Source: Methanobrevibacter sp.
GTDB taxonomy: Archaea; Methanobacteriota; Methanobacteria; Methanobacteriales; Methanobacteriaceae
Direction of reading: 5' to 3'
Length of the DNA: 51,388 bases
Assembly (NCBI GenBank): GCA_017434525.1
Contig: JAFRFD010000094.1
Location: 1 to 51,388 of the forward strand
The notes under the pieces were generated by a model. The model saw only the letters and a program-made list of their open reading frames with translations. It did not search any database and was not told the origin of the DNA. A program made the position numbers and the translations under genes. Numbering within the stretch: position 1 is the first letter of the stretch; each line of letters begins with the position of its first letter. Of this stretch, positions 32,958-41,202 are shown piece by piece.

Positions 32958-33401
32958 ATGGATCTTTCAAAAAAACTTTTAACTTTACTTGCAATATTTT
33001 GTGTAATCGCATCTGCAGGTGTCGTATGCGCCGCAGATGTAAGTTCTAACGGATTAGATGACAATCAATACAGCATTCCTCAAGAAGGATATGCCGGAAG
33101 CCAATACGATGAAAACCAAGAAGGTGGATATGCAGGAAGCCAATACGACGTAAACCAAGAAGGTGGATATGCAGGAAGCCAATACGACGTAAACCAAGAA
33201 GGCGGATATGCCGGAAGCCAATACAACAAAACTGTTGAAAACGCCGCAGGCGAACATCTAACCGAAACCGGAAACATTACCGGAAACACAACAGGCAACG
33301 CTACAGCTTCTCACACAATGCCTGCCACAGGCAATCCTATAATGGCATTATTCGTAGTATGTGCTATCCTTGGAGGATATGCAATAATCAGAAGAAAATA
33401 A
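32958..33401 (+). CDS. Secreted repeat protein with MPATG-type C-terminal anchor
   Basis: 147 aa. A signal peptide (about 1-25, ending VCAA) is followed by a 13-residue unit YAGSQYDVNQEGG present three times plus a partial copy, a Thr/Gly/Asn-rich linker, and a C-terminal MPATG, a hydrophobic helix and RRK. That end looks like a sortase-type sorting signal, though the motif is not LPXTG. ATG at 32958 follows GGTGATTATT. It lies between repeat copies A and B with its own promoter and terminator. Confidence 0.75.
   Translation: MDLSKKLLTLLAIFCVIASAGVVCAADVSSNGLDDNQYSIPQEGYAGSQYDENQEGGYAGSQYDVNQEGGYAGSQYDVNQEGGYAGSQYNKTVENAAGEHLTETGNITGNTTGNATASHTMPATGNPIMALFVVCAILGGYAIIRRK
33090..33224 (+). 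repeat. 39-bp in-frame tandem repeats
   Basis: Units at 33090-33128, 33129-33167 and 33168-33206, with a partial unit to 33224, encode the 13-residue repeats of the surface protein. They are nearly identical, so recent expansion or length variation is likely. Confidence 0.85.
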
Positions 33402-33425
33402 CCCTTCATACTCCCATATTATTTC

Positions 33426-33465
33426 GTGCCGGTTGCCCCGGCACACCATTTTCCCTAATTTTTTT
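33426..33465 (+). terminator. Terminator of the surface-protein gene
   Basis: GTGCCGG (33426-33432) pairs perfectly with CCGGCAC (33438-33444) around 5 nt, followed by a T-rich tract with seven T (about 33459-33465). Confidence 0.8.
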
Positions 33466-33533
33466 ACACATTAATCAAGATTGCCATCAACATTAACAAT
33501 AATACAACTAATTTTTCACATATCATGAAATTG

Positions 33534-33570
33534 GCTTTGAATATTACTTTAACTAATATTCAGTAGAAAC
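33534..33570 (-). repeat. Hairpin repeat copy B
   Basis: 37 nt, identical to copies C and D. On the plus strand it starts GCTTTGAATATTAC and ends TTCAGTAGAAAC; TGAATATTA and TAATATTCA are perfect inverted arms. CRISPR-like in length, hairpin and GAAAC end. Confidence 0.9.
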
Positions 33571-33571
33571 A

Positions 33572-33757
33572 ACTATTGCTGAAGCTATTAGTATAGTGGC
33601 TTATAAAAATCGTGCTGATAAATCTACTGCCAAAATCAAAGTTCCTAAATTCGATAAGAATGGAAAACATGATGGATATGAGATTATCGGTTATGAGGAA
33701 TGGCATGAAAGATTCAATGATATTGCTACATGGTTAGAAAAAGAATTAGGTTTATAA
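33572..33757 (+). pseudogene. 3' part of an ORF cut at repeat copy B
   Basis: A 61-codon open frame emerges directly from the repeat and ends ATWLEKELGL, with no start codon; upstream in the repeat the frame hits a stop. It is coding-like (EIIGYEEWHERFNDIATWL) and ends 3 nt before the next gene, so it is the tail of an operon gene whose 5' part was replaced. Family not recognised. Confidence 0.55.
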
Positions 33758-33760
33758 ATT

Positions 33761-34087
33761 ATGAAAAACAATATAAATAATATGATTCAAGTTGATAGTG
33801 AAGGGAATTTTAGTAGTCCGGATTTAATTACAATTTCAGATCTCTTAAAAATACATGATTTGGAGATACATTTGCCAAAGCAAGTATTGGATGCTGAAGT
33901 TGATGCCTGTTTGAAATCATCTACATTTACTAAAATCAATGATAAATATGAGTTCAAATTTGAGGAGTATTCTGTGATTATTAATCCAAATGATTCTGAA
34001 AGAACTATCCTTGAACTTGAAGGTGATCGTATTCCCAGATATTTTAGTTTGGATGGATCACATCATATAGATTATAGACGAAATTAA
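33761..34087 (+). CDS. Hypothetical protein, 108 aa, in repeat-bounded segment B-C
   Basis: An acidic soluble protein with no motif I recognise; the middle reads LPKQVLDAEVDACLKSSTF and the end YFSLDGSHHIDYRRN. It starts 3 nt after the truncated ORF, so the pair was probably an operon. A T-rich region at 34126-34160 follows, related to the terminator at 34572-34616. Confidence 0.6.
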   Translation: MKNNINNMIQVDSEGNFSSPDLITISDLLKIHDLEIHLPKQVLDAEVDACLKSSTFTKINDKYEFKFEEYSVIINPNDSERTILELEGDRIPRYFSLDGSHHIDYRRN

Positions 34088-34125
34088 TTTTTTCATGTTG
34101 TGTTAGTATAATAATATGTCACATA

Positions 34126-34160
34126 GGTGTTTGTGGCCTTTTTTAATAAAACTTTTTTTT
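34126..34160 (+). repeat. Inverted copy of the terminator arm at 34572-34600
   Basis: Bases 34126-34153 match the reverse complement of 34572-34600 with a single 1-nt indel. Shared parts are GGTGTTT and GTGGCCTTTTTTAATAAAA. The left copy has lost the matching AAGGCCAC arm, so it cannot fold the same hairpin. Confidence 0.75.
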
Positions 34161-34187
34161 AATCAAAATATAGGAGTGTGTTAGCGT

Positions 34188-34352
34188 ATGCTATCAACAA
34201 TACTATTCTGTTTAAAACAATTACTACCGTTAAAATACGAAACCACTACCAGTGTCACTGATGATTCGGGAAATAATGAATTAATCAGAATGAAGACTAC
34301 TTGGCGTATGTGGTTTTTCAAACCATTCCATATAAGAAATTATAAGTTATAG
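34188..34352 (+). CDS. Small basic protein, 54 aa
   Basis: ATG at 34188 follows GGAGTG by 9 nt. The product begins MLSTILFCLKQLLPLKYETT and ends FFKPFHIRNYKL, a short hydrophobic start and a basic, aromatic end. A good terminator follows at 34418. Unknown function; inside the B-C segment. Confidence 0.5.
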   Translation: MLSTILFCLKQLLPLKYETTTSVTDDSGNNELIRMKTTWRMWFFKPFHIRNYKL

Positions 34353-34417
34353 TCATTTCGCTACTTTAAAATGGTTTCCACCTGGAGTACTGTGGCTAAA
34401 CTACTAACCAAAAAAAA

Positions 34418-34455
34418 GGGTAAAATACCAGCCGTTTTATTTTCCCTCCTTTTCT
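34418..34455 (+). terminator. Terminator of the 54-aa gene
   Basis: GGGTAAAATA pairs with TATTTTCCC (one bulged base) around about 8 nt, followed by TCCTTTTCT. Confidence 0.55.
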
Positions 34456-34464
34456 AATAAATTT

Positions 34465-34501
34465 CGCTTTGAATATTACTTTAACTAATATTCAGTAGAA
34501 A
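34465..34501 (-). repeat. Hairpin repeat copy C
   Basis: 37 nt, identical to copies B and D, same direction. The frame of a short minus-strand ORF (34543 leftwards) runs into this copy and stops inside it. Confidence 0.9.
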
Positions 34502-34543
34502 CTAATAATTCATTTCTCTTGGAGGTTTCTTCATCAGTTGGCA
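34484..34543 (-). pseudogene. 5' end of an ORF cut at repeat copy C
   Basis: GAGGTGA (34552-34558) and ATG at 34543 open MPTDEETSKRNELL, after which the frame enters repeat C, adds VSTEY and stops. The strong ribosome site with only 14 native codons suggests that the repeat or a rearrangement replaced the rest of a gene. Confidence 0.45.
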
Positions 34544-34571
34544 TGGTAGGTTCACCTCTTGAAAAATTAGT

Positions 34572-34616
34572 AGTTTTATTAAAAAAGGCCACAAAACACC
34601 AATGATGAGTGGCCTT
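34572..34616 (-). terminator. Terminator of the gene at 34644
   Basis: AAGGCCAC (34585-34592) pairs with GTGGCCTT (34609-34616). On the minus strand the stem ends in GGCCTTTTTT. Confidence 0.75.
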
Positions 34617-34643
34617 AAACTATCTAAATAAAAATAATATAAT

Positions 34644-35030
34644 TTAATTTTCAGCTAAATACTGATCAATAGGAATTTCTTTAACAATATTCCCACTTTT
34701 ATCTTCAAAAATAATTGATTCAATGAGCTGCTTAAACTGAGGGTAATCTTTAACAAATTGAACTTTCTCATCAACTTCAAAATTAAGTCTATCATCAATA
34801 TTGTTTACTCTTTTTCTTTTTCCTCGAGCAACATACATTTTTTCAAGAAGGTCAGGGCGATGATTTAAAAAATCCATTCTTTCTTTATTGTAAAACGGAT
34901 CATTAACACATAATGAGGTCATAATTCCATCTGGTATAATATCTTCCAATGAAATTAATTCTGCTTTCATTTTGGAAGGTAAATTTCTAATTAATTCTCC
35001 ATTTAATTTAGTATACCTAATAAATGACAT
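34644..35030 (-). CDS. Hypothetical protein, 128 aa, in repeat-bounded segment C-D
   Basis: Soluble, mixed-charge protein; it starts MSFIRYTKLNGELIRNLPSK and has YVARGKRKRVNNIDDR in the middle and EIPIDQYLAEN at the end. Not recognised. ATG at 35030 follows GAGGAGAATTAATA. The gene starts 52 nt from repeat D and is ended by its own terminator, so it fills the C-D segment. Confidence 0.6.
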   Translation of the reverse strand: MSFIRYTKLNGELIRNLPSKMKAELISLEDIIPDGIMTSLCVNDPFYNKERMDFLNHRPDLLEKMYVARGKRKRVNNIDDRLNFEVDEKVQFVKDYPQFKQLIESIIFEDKSGNIVKEIPIDQYLAEN

Positions 35031-35313
35031 TATTAATTCTCCTCTTTATATTTAATAATAAATTTGTCAATTCACCTATAAGCTTTGAATATTACTTTAA
35101 CTAATATTCAGTAGAAACACCATATAAATTCACTTATTTTCTTTATTTTAGAAGTTTATATTTCCTTATTAAAATAATTTGTTAGGACTTAAATATCATC
35201 ATCTAAAATATCAAAGTTGTCCTCAAAAAATTTAAAAACAGAAATTAGTATCACCCTTATTTAACATTTTTTTAAGGACTATATTTTTTCATGCAAAATT
35301 TAACCATTTGTCT
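35031..35313. other. Repeat copy D and AT-rich leader-like region beside cas1
   Basis: Between the gene at 34644 and cas1 lie copy D and 195 nt (35119-35313) of very AT-rich DNA with no ORF. It occupies the place a CRISPR leader would have, but the cas1 3' UTR is also here, so this is only a positional argument. Confidence 0.45.
35082..35118 (-). repeat. Hairpin repeat copy D
   Basis: 37 nt, identical to B and C, same direction, 195 nt from the end of cas1. Read in the cas1 direction it begins GTTTCTACTGAATATTAG. Confidence 0.9.
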
Positions 35314-36309
35314 TCACCAATGCAGACTAAAACCCTTAAATTTTTCTTCGTTTAAAATTGCTTTTACCAAATTATTAGATTGATTATTAATTATTTCAGC
35401 ATAAGTTAATTCTTCTCCATTATAAGTGATAGTGGAGTGAATTTTATCCTGAATTTTACTAATAATCAATTTTCTTTTCTCTAATTTTATTGAGTTATTT
35501 CTTTTATCCAGATCATCTGTTGTTACGCGTTTTCTATTAATCAAATGTATTACTGTTTTATCTACAATCTGTTGGCGGAAATCTTCAATGAGATCATATG
35601 TCAAACTAGTTCTATTATCCATATCAAAATGTAAAAAACCACAGTACGGATCCAAACCATTTATCAATATTGATTTTGTTATTTCACTTGCCAATATTGC
35701 ATAACCATAGTTTAACATTGAATTTAAAAGGTCTGTTGGTTTTTTAGTTCTTTTTTCAAATCCAATATCTGGAGGAATCAATAATCTGATTGCACTCCAA
35801 TATTCATAGGACGATTTACCTTCACAACCCATTATTTTCATTTTAACTTTTTCATGATTATTAGCTAGCTTAATTGAATTCAGTTCCTTAATTTGTTGTG
35901 ATATATTCCTTTTACAAATTTCCACTTCTGGAATCTTTTTACGTTTATTCAATGTTGTTAATGTTGATTTCTGATTAATCATCTTTGATTTAATTATCTC
36001 CGATGCTATGTTTATCCCCTTTTTGTTTTCACTCAACTGATACTGTAATTTTTTGAGTTTTACATTTCTCCAATCCGGAGATTCAAGAATATAGTTCAAT
36101 TTTCCGAAATAATCAAAAGAGATTAACTTAATATTGTTTTGGGCGATTAACGTTAATGCATCAAACGTAACATATCCTTTTCCAATTATTACAATGCTTG
36201 AAATATGACTGGCTTTAATTGAATCTAAAATATTCTCTTTTTCTTTGATGATAATCTGATTATCCTTTTTGTGAATGGATTTGTTGAATCCGTCGATTAT
36301 AATATTCAT
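35314..36309 (-). CDS. cas1: CRISPR-associated integrase Cas1
   Basis: 331 aa. Cas1 is the integrase that, with Cas2, inserts new spacers. An N-terminal beta domain (about 1-80) is followed by a helical domain with the metal ligands in sequence: GCEGKSSYEYW (Glu163), CGFLHFD (His227) and YDLIEDFR (Asp239/Glu242). So it looks catalytically intact. The frame extends to 36378, but ATG at 36309 shares a base with the cas2 stop (TAATG) and gives the normal N terminus MNIIIDGF. No interference genes are near. Repeats lie on its downstream side. Confidence 0.93.
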   Translation of the reverse strand: MNIIIDGFNKSIHKKDNQIIIKEKENILDSIKASHISSIVIIGKGYVTFDALTLIAQNNIKLISFDYFGKLNYILESPDWRNVKLKKLQYQLSENKKGINIASEIIKSKMINQKSTLTTLNKRKKIPEVEICKRNISQQIKELNSIKLANNHEKVKMKIMGCEGKSSYEYWSAIRLLIPPDIGFEKRTKKPTDLLNSMLNYGYAILASEITKSILINGLDPYCGFLHFDMDNRTSLTYDLIEDFRQQIVDKTVIHLINRKRVTTDDLDKRNNSIKLEKRKLIISKIQDKIHSTITYNGEELTYAEIINNQSNNLVKAILNEEKFKGFSLHW

Positions 36310-36584
36310 TAAAACACCCTGTAGAAATCTTCGCTGAATTTTATCTCCCGTCCGAAATTCTCTTTTTTGGAATAGCAACTTTCACATATTGGGAAAATTA
36401 GCACACTATCCTTAATCCGGACTATTGATTTGATTTCCTTTTTCAAATCAATCAATTCCATATTATCCAATTTTCCAACATATGCATTATTTTGAATTTT
36501 TCCAAGTCCAAAATGTCTTAATGTATCTTCAAGTCTTAACCTGTTTGTTTTGAAATTGATATCAAAAATAGCTAAAATATTCAT
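36309..36584 (-). CDS. cas2: CRISPR-associated protein Cas2
   Basis: 91 aa, ferredoxin-like fold. MNILAIFDINF has the conserved Asp near the end of the first strand. The C-terminal part has CESCYSK, a possible zinc site. Cas2 bridges two Cas1 dimers in the integration complex. It is translated first and coupled to cas1. The gene next upstream (ogt) is unrelated. Confidence 0.9.
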   Translation of the reverse strand: MNILAIFDINFKTNRLRLEDTLRHFGLGKIQNNAYVGKLDNMELIDLKKEIKSIVRIKDSVLIFPICESCYSKKENFGREIKFSEDFYRVF

Positions 36585-36602
36585 ATAATTAGTTTATTTG
36601 AA

Positions 36603-37082
36603 TTAGATGATGATTTTTTCCAATTCCAATAACTTGATTTTCCTATCAATCCCGGCAGCATACCCTGTCAACTTGCCATCTGCACCCAAAACCCTATGGC
36701 ACGGTATTAAAATGGCCAAAGGATTATGCCCCACTGCTCCCCCTACTGCTTGGGCAGACATTGTTGGAGACAATCTGGATGCAATTTCGCCATATGTCAA
36801 TGTTTCGCCATATGGAATCTCGGATAATATCCTCCAAACCTTCCGTCTGAATTCGCTGCCTTGCGGTTTGAGTTTAAAATGAATTTCAGGATTCAAACCC
36901 TTAAAGTAATCATCAAACCAGTCTTTAACTTCTCTAAAAATAGCTAAATCATCATTTTCTATTAAATTTTCAAATGATGGAAAGTGTTTCTGAGCGTAAA
37001 ACCATACGCCACAAATAGATTCACCGTCACTTACGATTAACATCTCACCTAACGGTGATGAATATTTTGTTGAATAATACAT
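36603..37082 (-). CDS. ogt: Methylated-DNA--protein-cysteine methyltransferase
   Basis: 159 aa suicide repair protein that takes the alkyl group from O6-alkylguanine. The active site is IPCHRVLG (Cys128), preceded by a helix-turn-helix with TYGEIASRLSPTMSAQAVGGAVGHNP. Start ATG is 2 nt from the cfbC stop. Normal length. Confidence 0.93.
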   Translation of the reverse strand: MYYSTKYSSPLGEMLIVSDGESICGVWFYAQKHFPSFENLIENDDLAIFREVKDWFDDYFKGLNPEIHFKLKPQGSEFRRKVWRILSEIPYGETLTYGEIASRLSPTMSAQAVGGAVGHNPLAILIPCHRVLGADGKLTGYAAGIDRKIKLLELEKIII

Positions 37083-37084
37083 TT

Positions 37085-37879
37085 CTACAAATATGACTTG
37101 AAGAATTCCTCGAATTCCTCATCATCCATAGGTTCCGGAGTTGAGACATTTTCATTATGCATAATGCTTGAAGCAAGGACTCTGTATTCTTGTGCTTCAT
37201 CACTTTCAGGGTATTTTTCTACAACGGTTTTTGCATCTAATTCAGCATCCTGAATTAAATTACTCCTATGGATTGTACCAACTACATGTGTTCCTATCTT
37301 TTCTGCAAAGTCGTTGACAATTTGCTCCTCATTGTCGACATTTCTGCAGTTGCACACGATACCGCTCAGGTTTCCCTTAAGCTTTTTGACTCCACGAACA
37401 ATGTTGTTTGCAGCATAAAGTGACATGTACTCTCCGGATGTTACAATCAAAACCTCATCTGCATATTTTTCACGCAAAGGAACTGAAAAACCGCCGCAGA
37501 CAACGTCGCCCAAAACGTCATATACGACAACATCCAAATCATCATTGAAGACATCAAGCTTTTCAAGACGTTTCATAGCTACAATAACACCCCGTCCGGC
37601 ACAGCCAACTCCCGGTTCGGGACCTCCGCTTTCAACACACTGGATTCCTTTAAAGCCTGTGAAAACCAAATCTTCCTTTTCGGGTTTTTTATTTTCCTTC
37701 AATGTGCGGATAACTGTAGGAATTCTTTTACCGTATAGTGTACGTGTTGTGTCCGCCTTCGGATCACATCCTATCACCAGACAGTTCAAATCATCACTAC
37801 CCCACACAGCAGACAAATTGGCCACTGTAGTGCTCTTTCCTATTCCTCCTTTTCCATAGATAGCAATCTTTTTAATCAT
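37085..37879 (-). CDS. cfbC: CfbC, Fe protein of Ni-sirohydrochlorin a,c-diamide reductive cyclase
   Basis: 264 aa, NifH-like ATPase. With CfbD it reduces Ni-sirohydrochlorin a,c-diamide in coenzyme F430 synthesis. It has Walker [11 protein letters not shown] (about 9-18), [12 protein letters not shown], and Cys ligands in [12 protein letters not shown] and [10 protein letters not shown] for the 4Fe-4S cluster bridging two subunits. No nitrogenase genes are near, as expected of this group. ATG at 37879 follows AGAGGGATTCTA and overlaps the U32 stop by 8 nt. Confidence 0.9.
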   Translation of the reverse strand: MIKKIAIYGKGGIGKSTTVANLSAVWGSDDLNCLVIGCDPKADTTRTLYGKRIPTVIRTLKENKKPEKEDLVFTGFKGIQCVESGGPEPGVGCAGRGVIVAMKRLEKLDVFNDDLDVVVYDVLGDVVCGGFSVPLREKYADEVLIVTSGEYMSLYAANNIVRGVKKLKGNLSGIVCNCRNVDNEEQIVNDFAEKIGTHVVGTIHRSNLIQDAELDAKTVVEKYPESDEAQEYRVLASSIMHNENVSTPEPMDDEEFEEFFKSYL

Positions 37880-39119
37880 TAGAATCCCTCTCAATCAGTT
37901 TATAAACAAAATCATTTTTTCTAACCTTTGTAGGCATCAAAATAGCTACATTAGTATTCTTTTCAACATTTTCAACAGATTCTCCTTCAATCTGCATGGA
38001 ATCAATCGTATGGGTTATTGAACCGGTGGTCTGGCCCTGGATGATAATCCTATCTCCTACCTTTAAATCATCCCATATCCTCAGCTCTGCAGCGCCAACC
38101 TTACCGTAATAATTTACAACCTGTCCGATGTCCCTTTTGATATATTTGGATTGATTGTCCTCACTTACCTCAAATGGAGTGTTAAAGTAAAAGTTGGTGT
38201 CAAATCCACGGTTGAACACACTTGTAAGCTCATCCATCCATTCATCCCTAACCTTATAATTCAATGGATCATTCTGGTAGCTGTCAATGGCTTCGCGATA
38301 GATTCCGGTAACCATGGCACCGTAATCCGGACTTCTGGCCCTGCCCTCAATCTTAAATGATGCAACACCGCTTTCGATAAGCTCCGGAATGTGTTCTATC
38401 ATGCACATGTCCTTCGGTGAAAAGAAGTTGGTCCTGTAACTTCCGTCATCACTCCCGGTTATGATGAATGACTCGTCTTCAACATCCGAGAAGTTAATGA
38501 CATTGTCTTCGCCTTCCTCATATGTCAATGTCCAGTTTTTGCGGCAGGGCTGGAGACAATCACCACAGTTTGCACTTCTTCCATAAAGTCCATAGCTTAA
38601 AAAGCACCTGCCTGAAATTGCCATGCATATCGCTCCATGAATGAATATTTCAGTTTCAATCGGTGATTTTTTTGTAATTTCAGCTATTTGCTTAAGTGAA
38701 AGCTCACGTGATAAGATAGCCCTTTTGGCGCCAAGCCTTTTAAGGGTTTTAAGAGTATAAGAATTAGTTACATTTTCCTGAACGCTTATATGGGCCTCAA
38801 GGCCATGTGATACGGTATCCTCAATCAAACCGATATCCGATAAAATAAGTCCATCAATATCTGATGATGAAATGGCCTCCAGATTGCTTTGCAATTCGTT
38901 TGCTCTTCTTTCATCCAAAATGATGTTGGTGCACAAATAGGTTTTAGCCCCATATTCACGAGCCATTTCGGATACTCTGCCCAAATCATCCAAAGAAAAG
39001 TTTTTTGCATTGGCCCTCATGTTATAGTTATCAAGGCCAAAGTAAACCGCATCTGCACCATTTTCCAAAACGGCACGCAGGGATATGAAATTTCCTGCCG
39101 GAGCTAACAGTTCAACCAT
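37872..39119 (-). CDS. U32-family peptidase-like protein
   Basis: 415 aa TIM-barrel protein. [20 protein letters not shown] starts the U32 domain, and [19 protein letters not shown] ... [13 protein letters not shown] contains the Cys cluster of the family. A C-terminal beta domain (about 330-415) follows. Bacterial members modify tRNA (prephenate-dependent hydroxylation) rather than cleave protein. It overlaps cfbC at its end and lies 7 nt after purF, so the three may be co-transcribed. Confidence 0.85.
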   Translation of the reverse strand: MVELLAPAGNFISLRAVLENGADAVYFGLDNYNMRANAKNFSLDDLGRVSEMAREYGAKTYLCTNIILDERRANELQSNLEAISSSDIDGLILSDIGLIEDTVSHGLEAHISVQENVTNSYTLKTLKRLGAKRAILSRELSLKQIAEITKKSPIETEIFIHGAICMAISGRCFLSYGLYGRSANCGDCLQPCRKNWTLTYEEGEDNVINFSDVEDESFIITGSDDGSYRTNFFSPKDMCMIEHIPELIESGVASFKIEGRARSPDYGAMVTGIYREAIDSYQNDPLNYKVRDEWMDELTSVFNRGFDTNFYFNTPFEVSEDNQSKYIKRDIGQVVNYYGKVGAAELRIWDDLKVGDRIIIQGQTTGSITHTIDSMQIEGESVENVEKNTNVAILMPTKVRKNDFVYKLIERDSND

Positions 39120-39125
39120 AAATAT

Positions 39126-40547
39126 CTAAGGTTTATAGTAGGTTTCAGCTTCAAGACCATCAGGAATCTCTGTAGGATACTCCTCATTTACACAACCTAA
39201 ACATAAGTCCTCCTTATCCATTCCGATAGCCTTTACTAAAGCAGGGAGGGTGATGTATCCTAGGGAGTCAATCTCGAGTTGTTCTTGAATTTCCTCAACA
39301 GAATAGTTTGCGGCAATCAGTTCCTTTTTGGTTGCCATCGCAACACCATAATAACATGGAGCAATTACAGGAGGACAGCCCACCAGGAAGTGAATTTCTG
39401 CAGGTTCCGCCTCTTTTACAAGGTCAAGCAACTGCTTGGAAGTGGTTCCCCTTACAATACTGTCATCAATCAAAATAATCTTTTTGCCTTTAATGGCTTC
39501 CTTTATAGGGTTCAATTTGAGCCTGACTGCAAGTTCCCTTTCCTCCTGGGTCGGCATGATGAATGTCCTTCCAACATACCTGTTCTTAATCAATCCTTCA
39601 CCATATGGAATTCCAGAAGCTCTGGAGTATCCTATAGCTGCCGGAATTGATGAGTCAGGAACCGGAATGACAACGTCAGCATCAATAGGATACAGCTCAT
39701 GCAATTGACGGCCGATATTTATTCTGGTTTCGTAAACGTTGATGCCGTCGATTGTACTGTCAGGTCTTGCAAAGTATACGTATTCGAACATGCAGTGTGA
39801 AAGCTTGCATTTTCCTGCACTTTCCAACATGTGGGAGTTGATTTCATCGTTTTTGAAGTGAACGACCTCACCAGGTACAATATCCCTGATATATTCGGCG
39901 TTGATTACATCAAAGGCGACTGTTTCAGAAGCCAAAATATATTCATCATCCCTTTTTGCAATGGCAAGAGGTTTTATTCCCATAGGGTCCCTTACCCCAT
40001 ACAATTCGCCATCAATCAAAATGGTCAATGCATATGAACCTACAAGCTTTTTGCATACTGCCTCAATAGCCTCTAAAACATTCTTATCGCTATCATAATG
40101 CTCCTTTTTAAGCATGTAACAAATAACTTCAGAATCGCAATCGGATTTGAAATAGAATCCTTCATCAATAAGTTCCTGTTTTAACTCAGCGGAGTTGACG
40201 ATATCACCATTGTGGGCCATTGCAATAAATCCATCACCAAAATCAGTTACAAAAGGTTGTGAATTCTCCAGTTTTGATTGGCCGGTGGTTGAATATCTGA
40301 CGTGGCCTATTGCTTTGCTTCCCTGCAGACTTTGGATTTCATCATTCTTAAATACCTCTGTTATTAAACCCATGCCACAGTAGCAATTTAGACCGTTTAT
40401 TGGATTAAAAGTAGCAATTCCTGCTGATTCTTGACCTCTGTGCTGTAAAGCATACAAACAATAATAAACAAAAGATGCGACATTCTTGGATTCATCAGCG
40501 CAATGAATTCCAACAATACCACACTTATCTTCCATCTCACTTTGCAT
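39126..40547 (-). CDS. purF: Amidophosphoribosyltransferase
   Basis: 473 aa. First step of purine synthesis: PRPP and glutamine give phosphoribosylamine. The N-terminal Ntn glutaminase has CGIVGIH with Cys at residue 9, so a short propeptide must be removed. The PRPP-binding loop IILIDDSIVRGTTSKQLLDL is intact. CLGCVNEEYPTE at the C terminus resembles the Fe-S Cys pair of Bacillus-type enzymes. ATG follows GGGAGTTTATAA. Confidence 0.95.
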   Translation of the reverse strand: MQSEMEDKCGIVGIHCADESKNVASFVYYCLYALQHRGQESAGIATFNPINGLNCYCGMGLITEVFKNDEIQSLQGSKAIGHVRYSTTGQSKLENSQPFVTDFGDGFIAMAHNGDIVNSAELKQELIDEGFYFKSDCDSEVICYMLKKEHYDSDKNVLEAIEAVCKKLVGSYALTILIDGELYGVRDPMGIKPLAIAKRDDEYILASETVAFDVINAEYIRDIVPGEVVHFKNDEINSHMLESAGKCKLSHCMFEYVYFARPDSTIDGINVYETRINIGRQLHELYPIDADVVIPVPDSSIPAAIGYSRASGIPYGEGLIKNRYVGRTFIMPTQEERELAVRLKLNPIKEAIKGKKIILIDDSIVRGTTSKQLLDLVKEAEPAEIHFLVGCPPVIAPCYYGVAMATKKELIAANYSVEEIQEQLEIDSLGYITLPALVKAIGMDKEDLCLGCVNEEYPTEIPDGLEAETYYKP

Positions 40548-40804
40548 TTATAAACTCCCTATAAAATAGTATAATAATAATTATCTAAAAACTAGTATAA
40601 AACAATAATGTTTTAGAAATTAATCCCAAAAAATCTCAAAAACCTTTAAAGCATCATCATGACTTCACCACCCAATCGTCACTTAACTTCGATTAATTCA
40701 CATTTAAAGCATATGTGACTACATAATTTTAAATAATATTAAAAAAATAAAATGGAATTAATTAACAAATCTCATTAAAAAGAAAATTCATACAAGGTGA
40801 TACC

Positions 40805-41182
40805 ATGATGTTGAATCCCGGCGATTATAGAAAAGAATTCGAAGAGGCCAGCTTGAAAAAGATACTGCAAGAAAGAGACAGGATTATAGAGTTTATGCAC
40901 GACTTTGAAAACAATAAGATACCGAAAAAGTATTTCGATCGAGGCCCTAAACCTGAAATTGTCTACTTCACACATTTGGAATATCTAAAGGAACTTTGTG
41001 ACTTGATAAAAATCAGAATGGAGGAAAAAAATAATAAAAATGTCAGATTGTCTCCATTTCTCGCCATCGAGGAAGTCATATCAAAATTTGATGATGAAAA
41101 GCAAAAAGAATTTTTCAATGACCTAAAGATTAAAGATCCGGAATTATACTACAAATATCTGGAATGGAAAGTCACCAACTAA
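40805..41182 (+). CDS. Hypothetical protein, 125 aa
   Basis: All-helical, highly charged soluble protein without motifs I recognise; it starts MMLNPGDYRKEFEEASLKKI. ATG at 40805 follows GGTGAT by 3 nt. Monocistronic with a 257-bp AT-rich region before it, which holds the divergent purF promoter. Confidence 0.65.
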   Translation: MMLNPGDYRKEFEEASLKKILQERDRIIEFMHDFENNKIPKKYFDRGPKPEIVYFTHLEYLKELCDLIKIRMEEKNNKNVRLSPFLAIEEVISKFDDEKQKEFFNDLKIKDPELYYKYLEWKVTN

Positions 41183-41202
41183 AAGCATAACCATCTGCCC
41201 AT

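Noticed and set aside
32742..35118. Functional CRISPR array
   Set aside because: Only four repeats occur and none is separated by a spacer-length interval, so it is reported as dispersed repeats and not as an array.
37085..37879. Nitrogenase iron protein (nifH)
   Set aside because: The sequence is NifH-like but the neighbourhood has no nif genes, and methanogens keep a separate NifH-like Fe protein for F430 synthesis; CfbC fits better.
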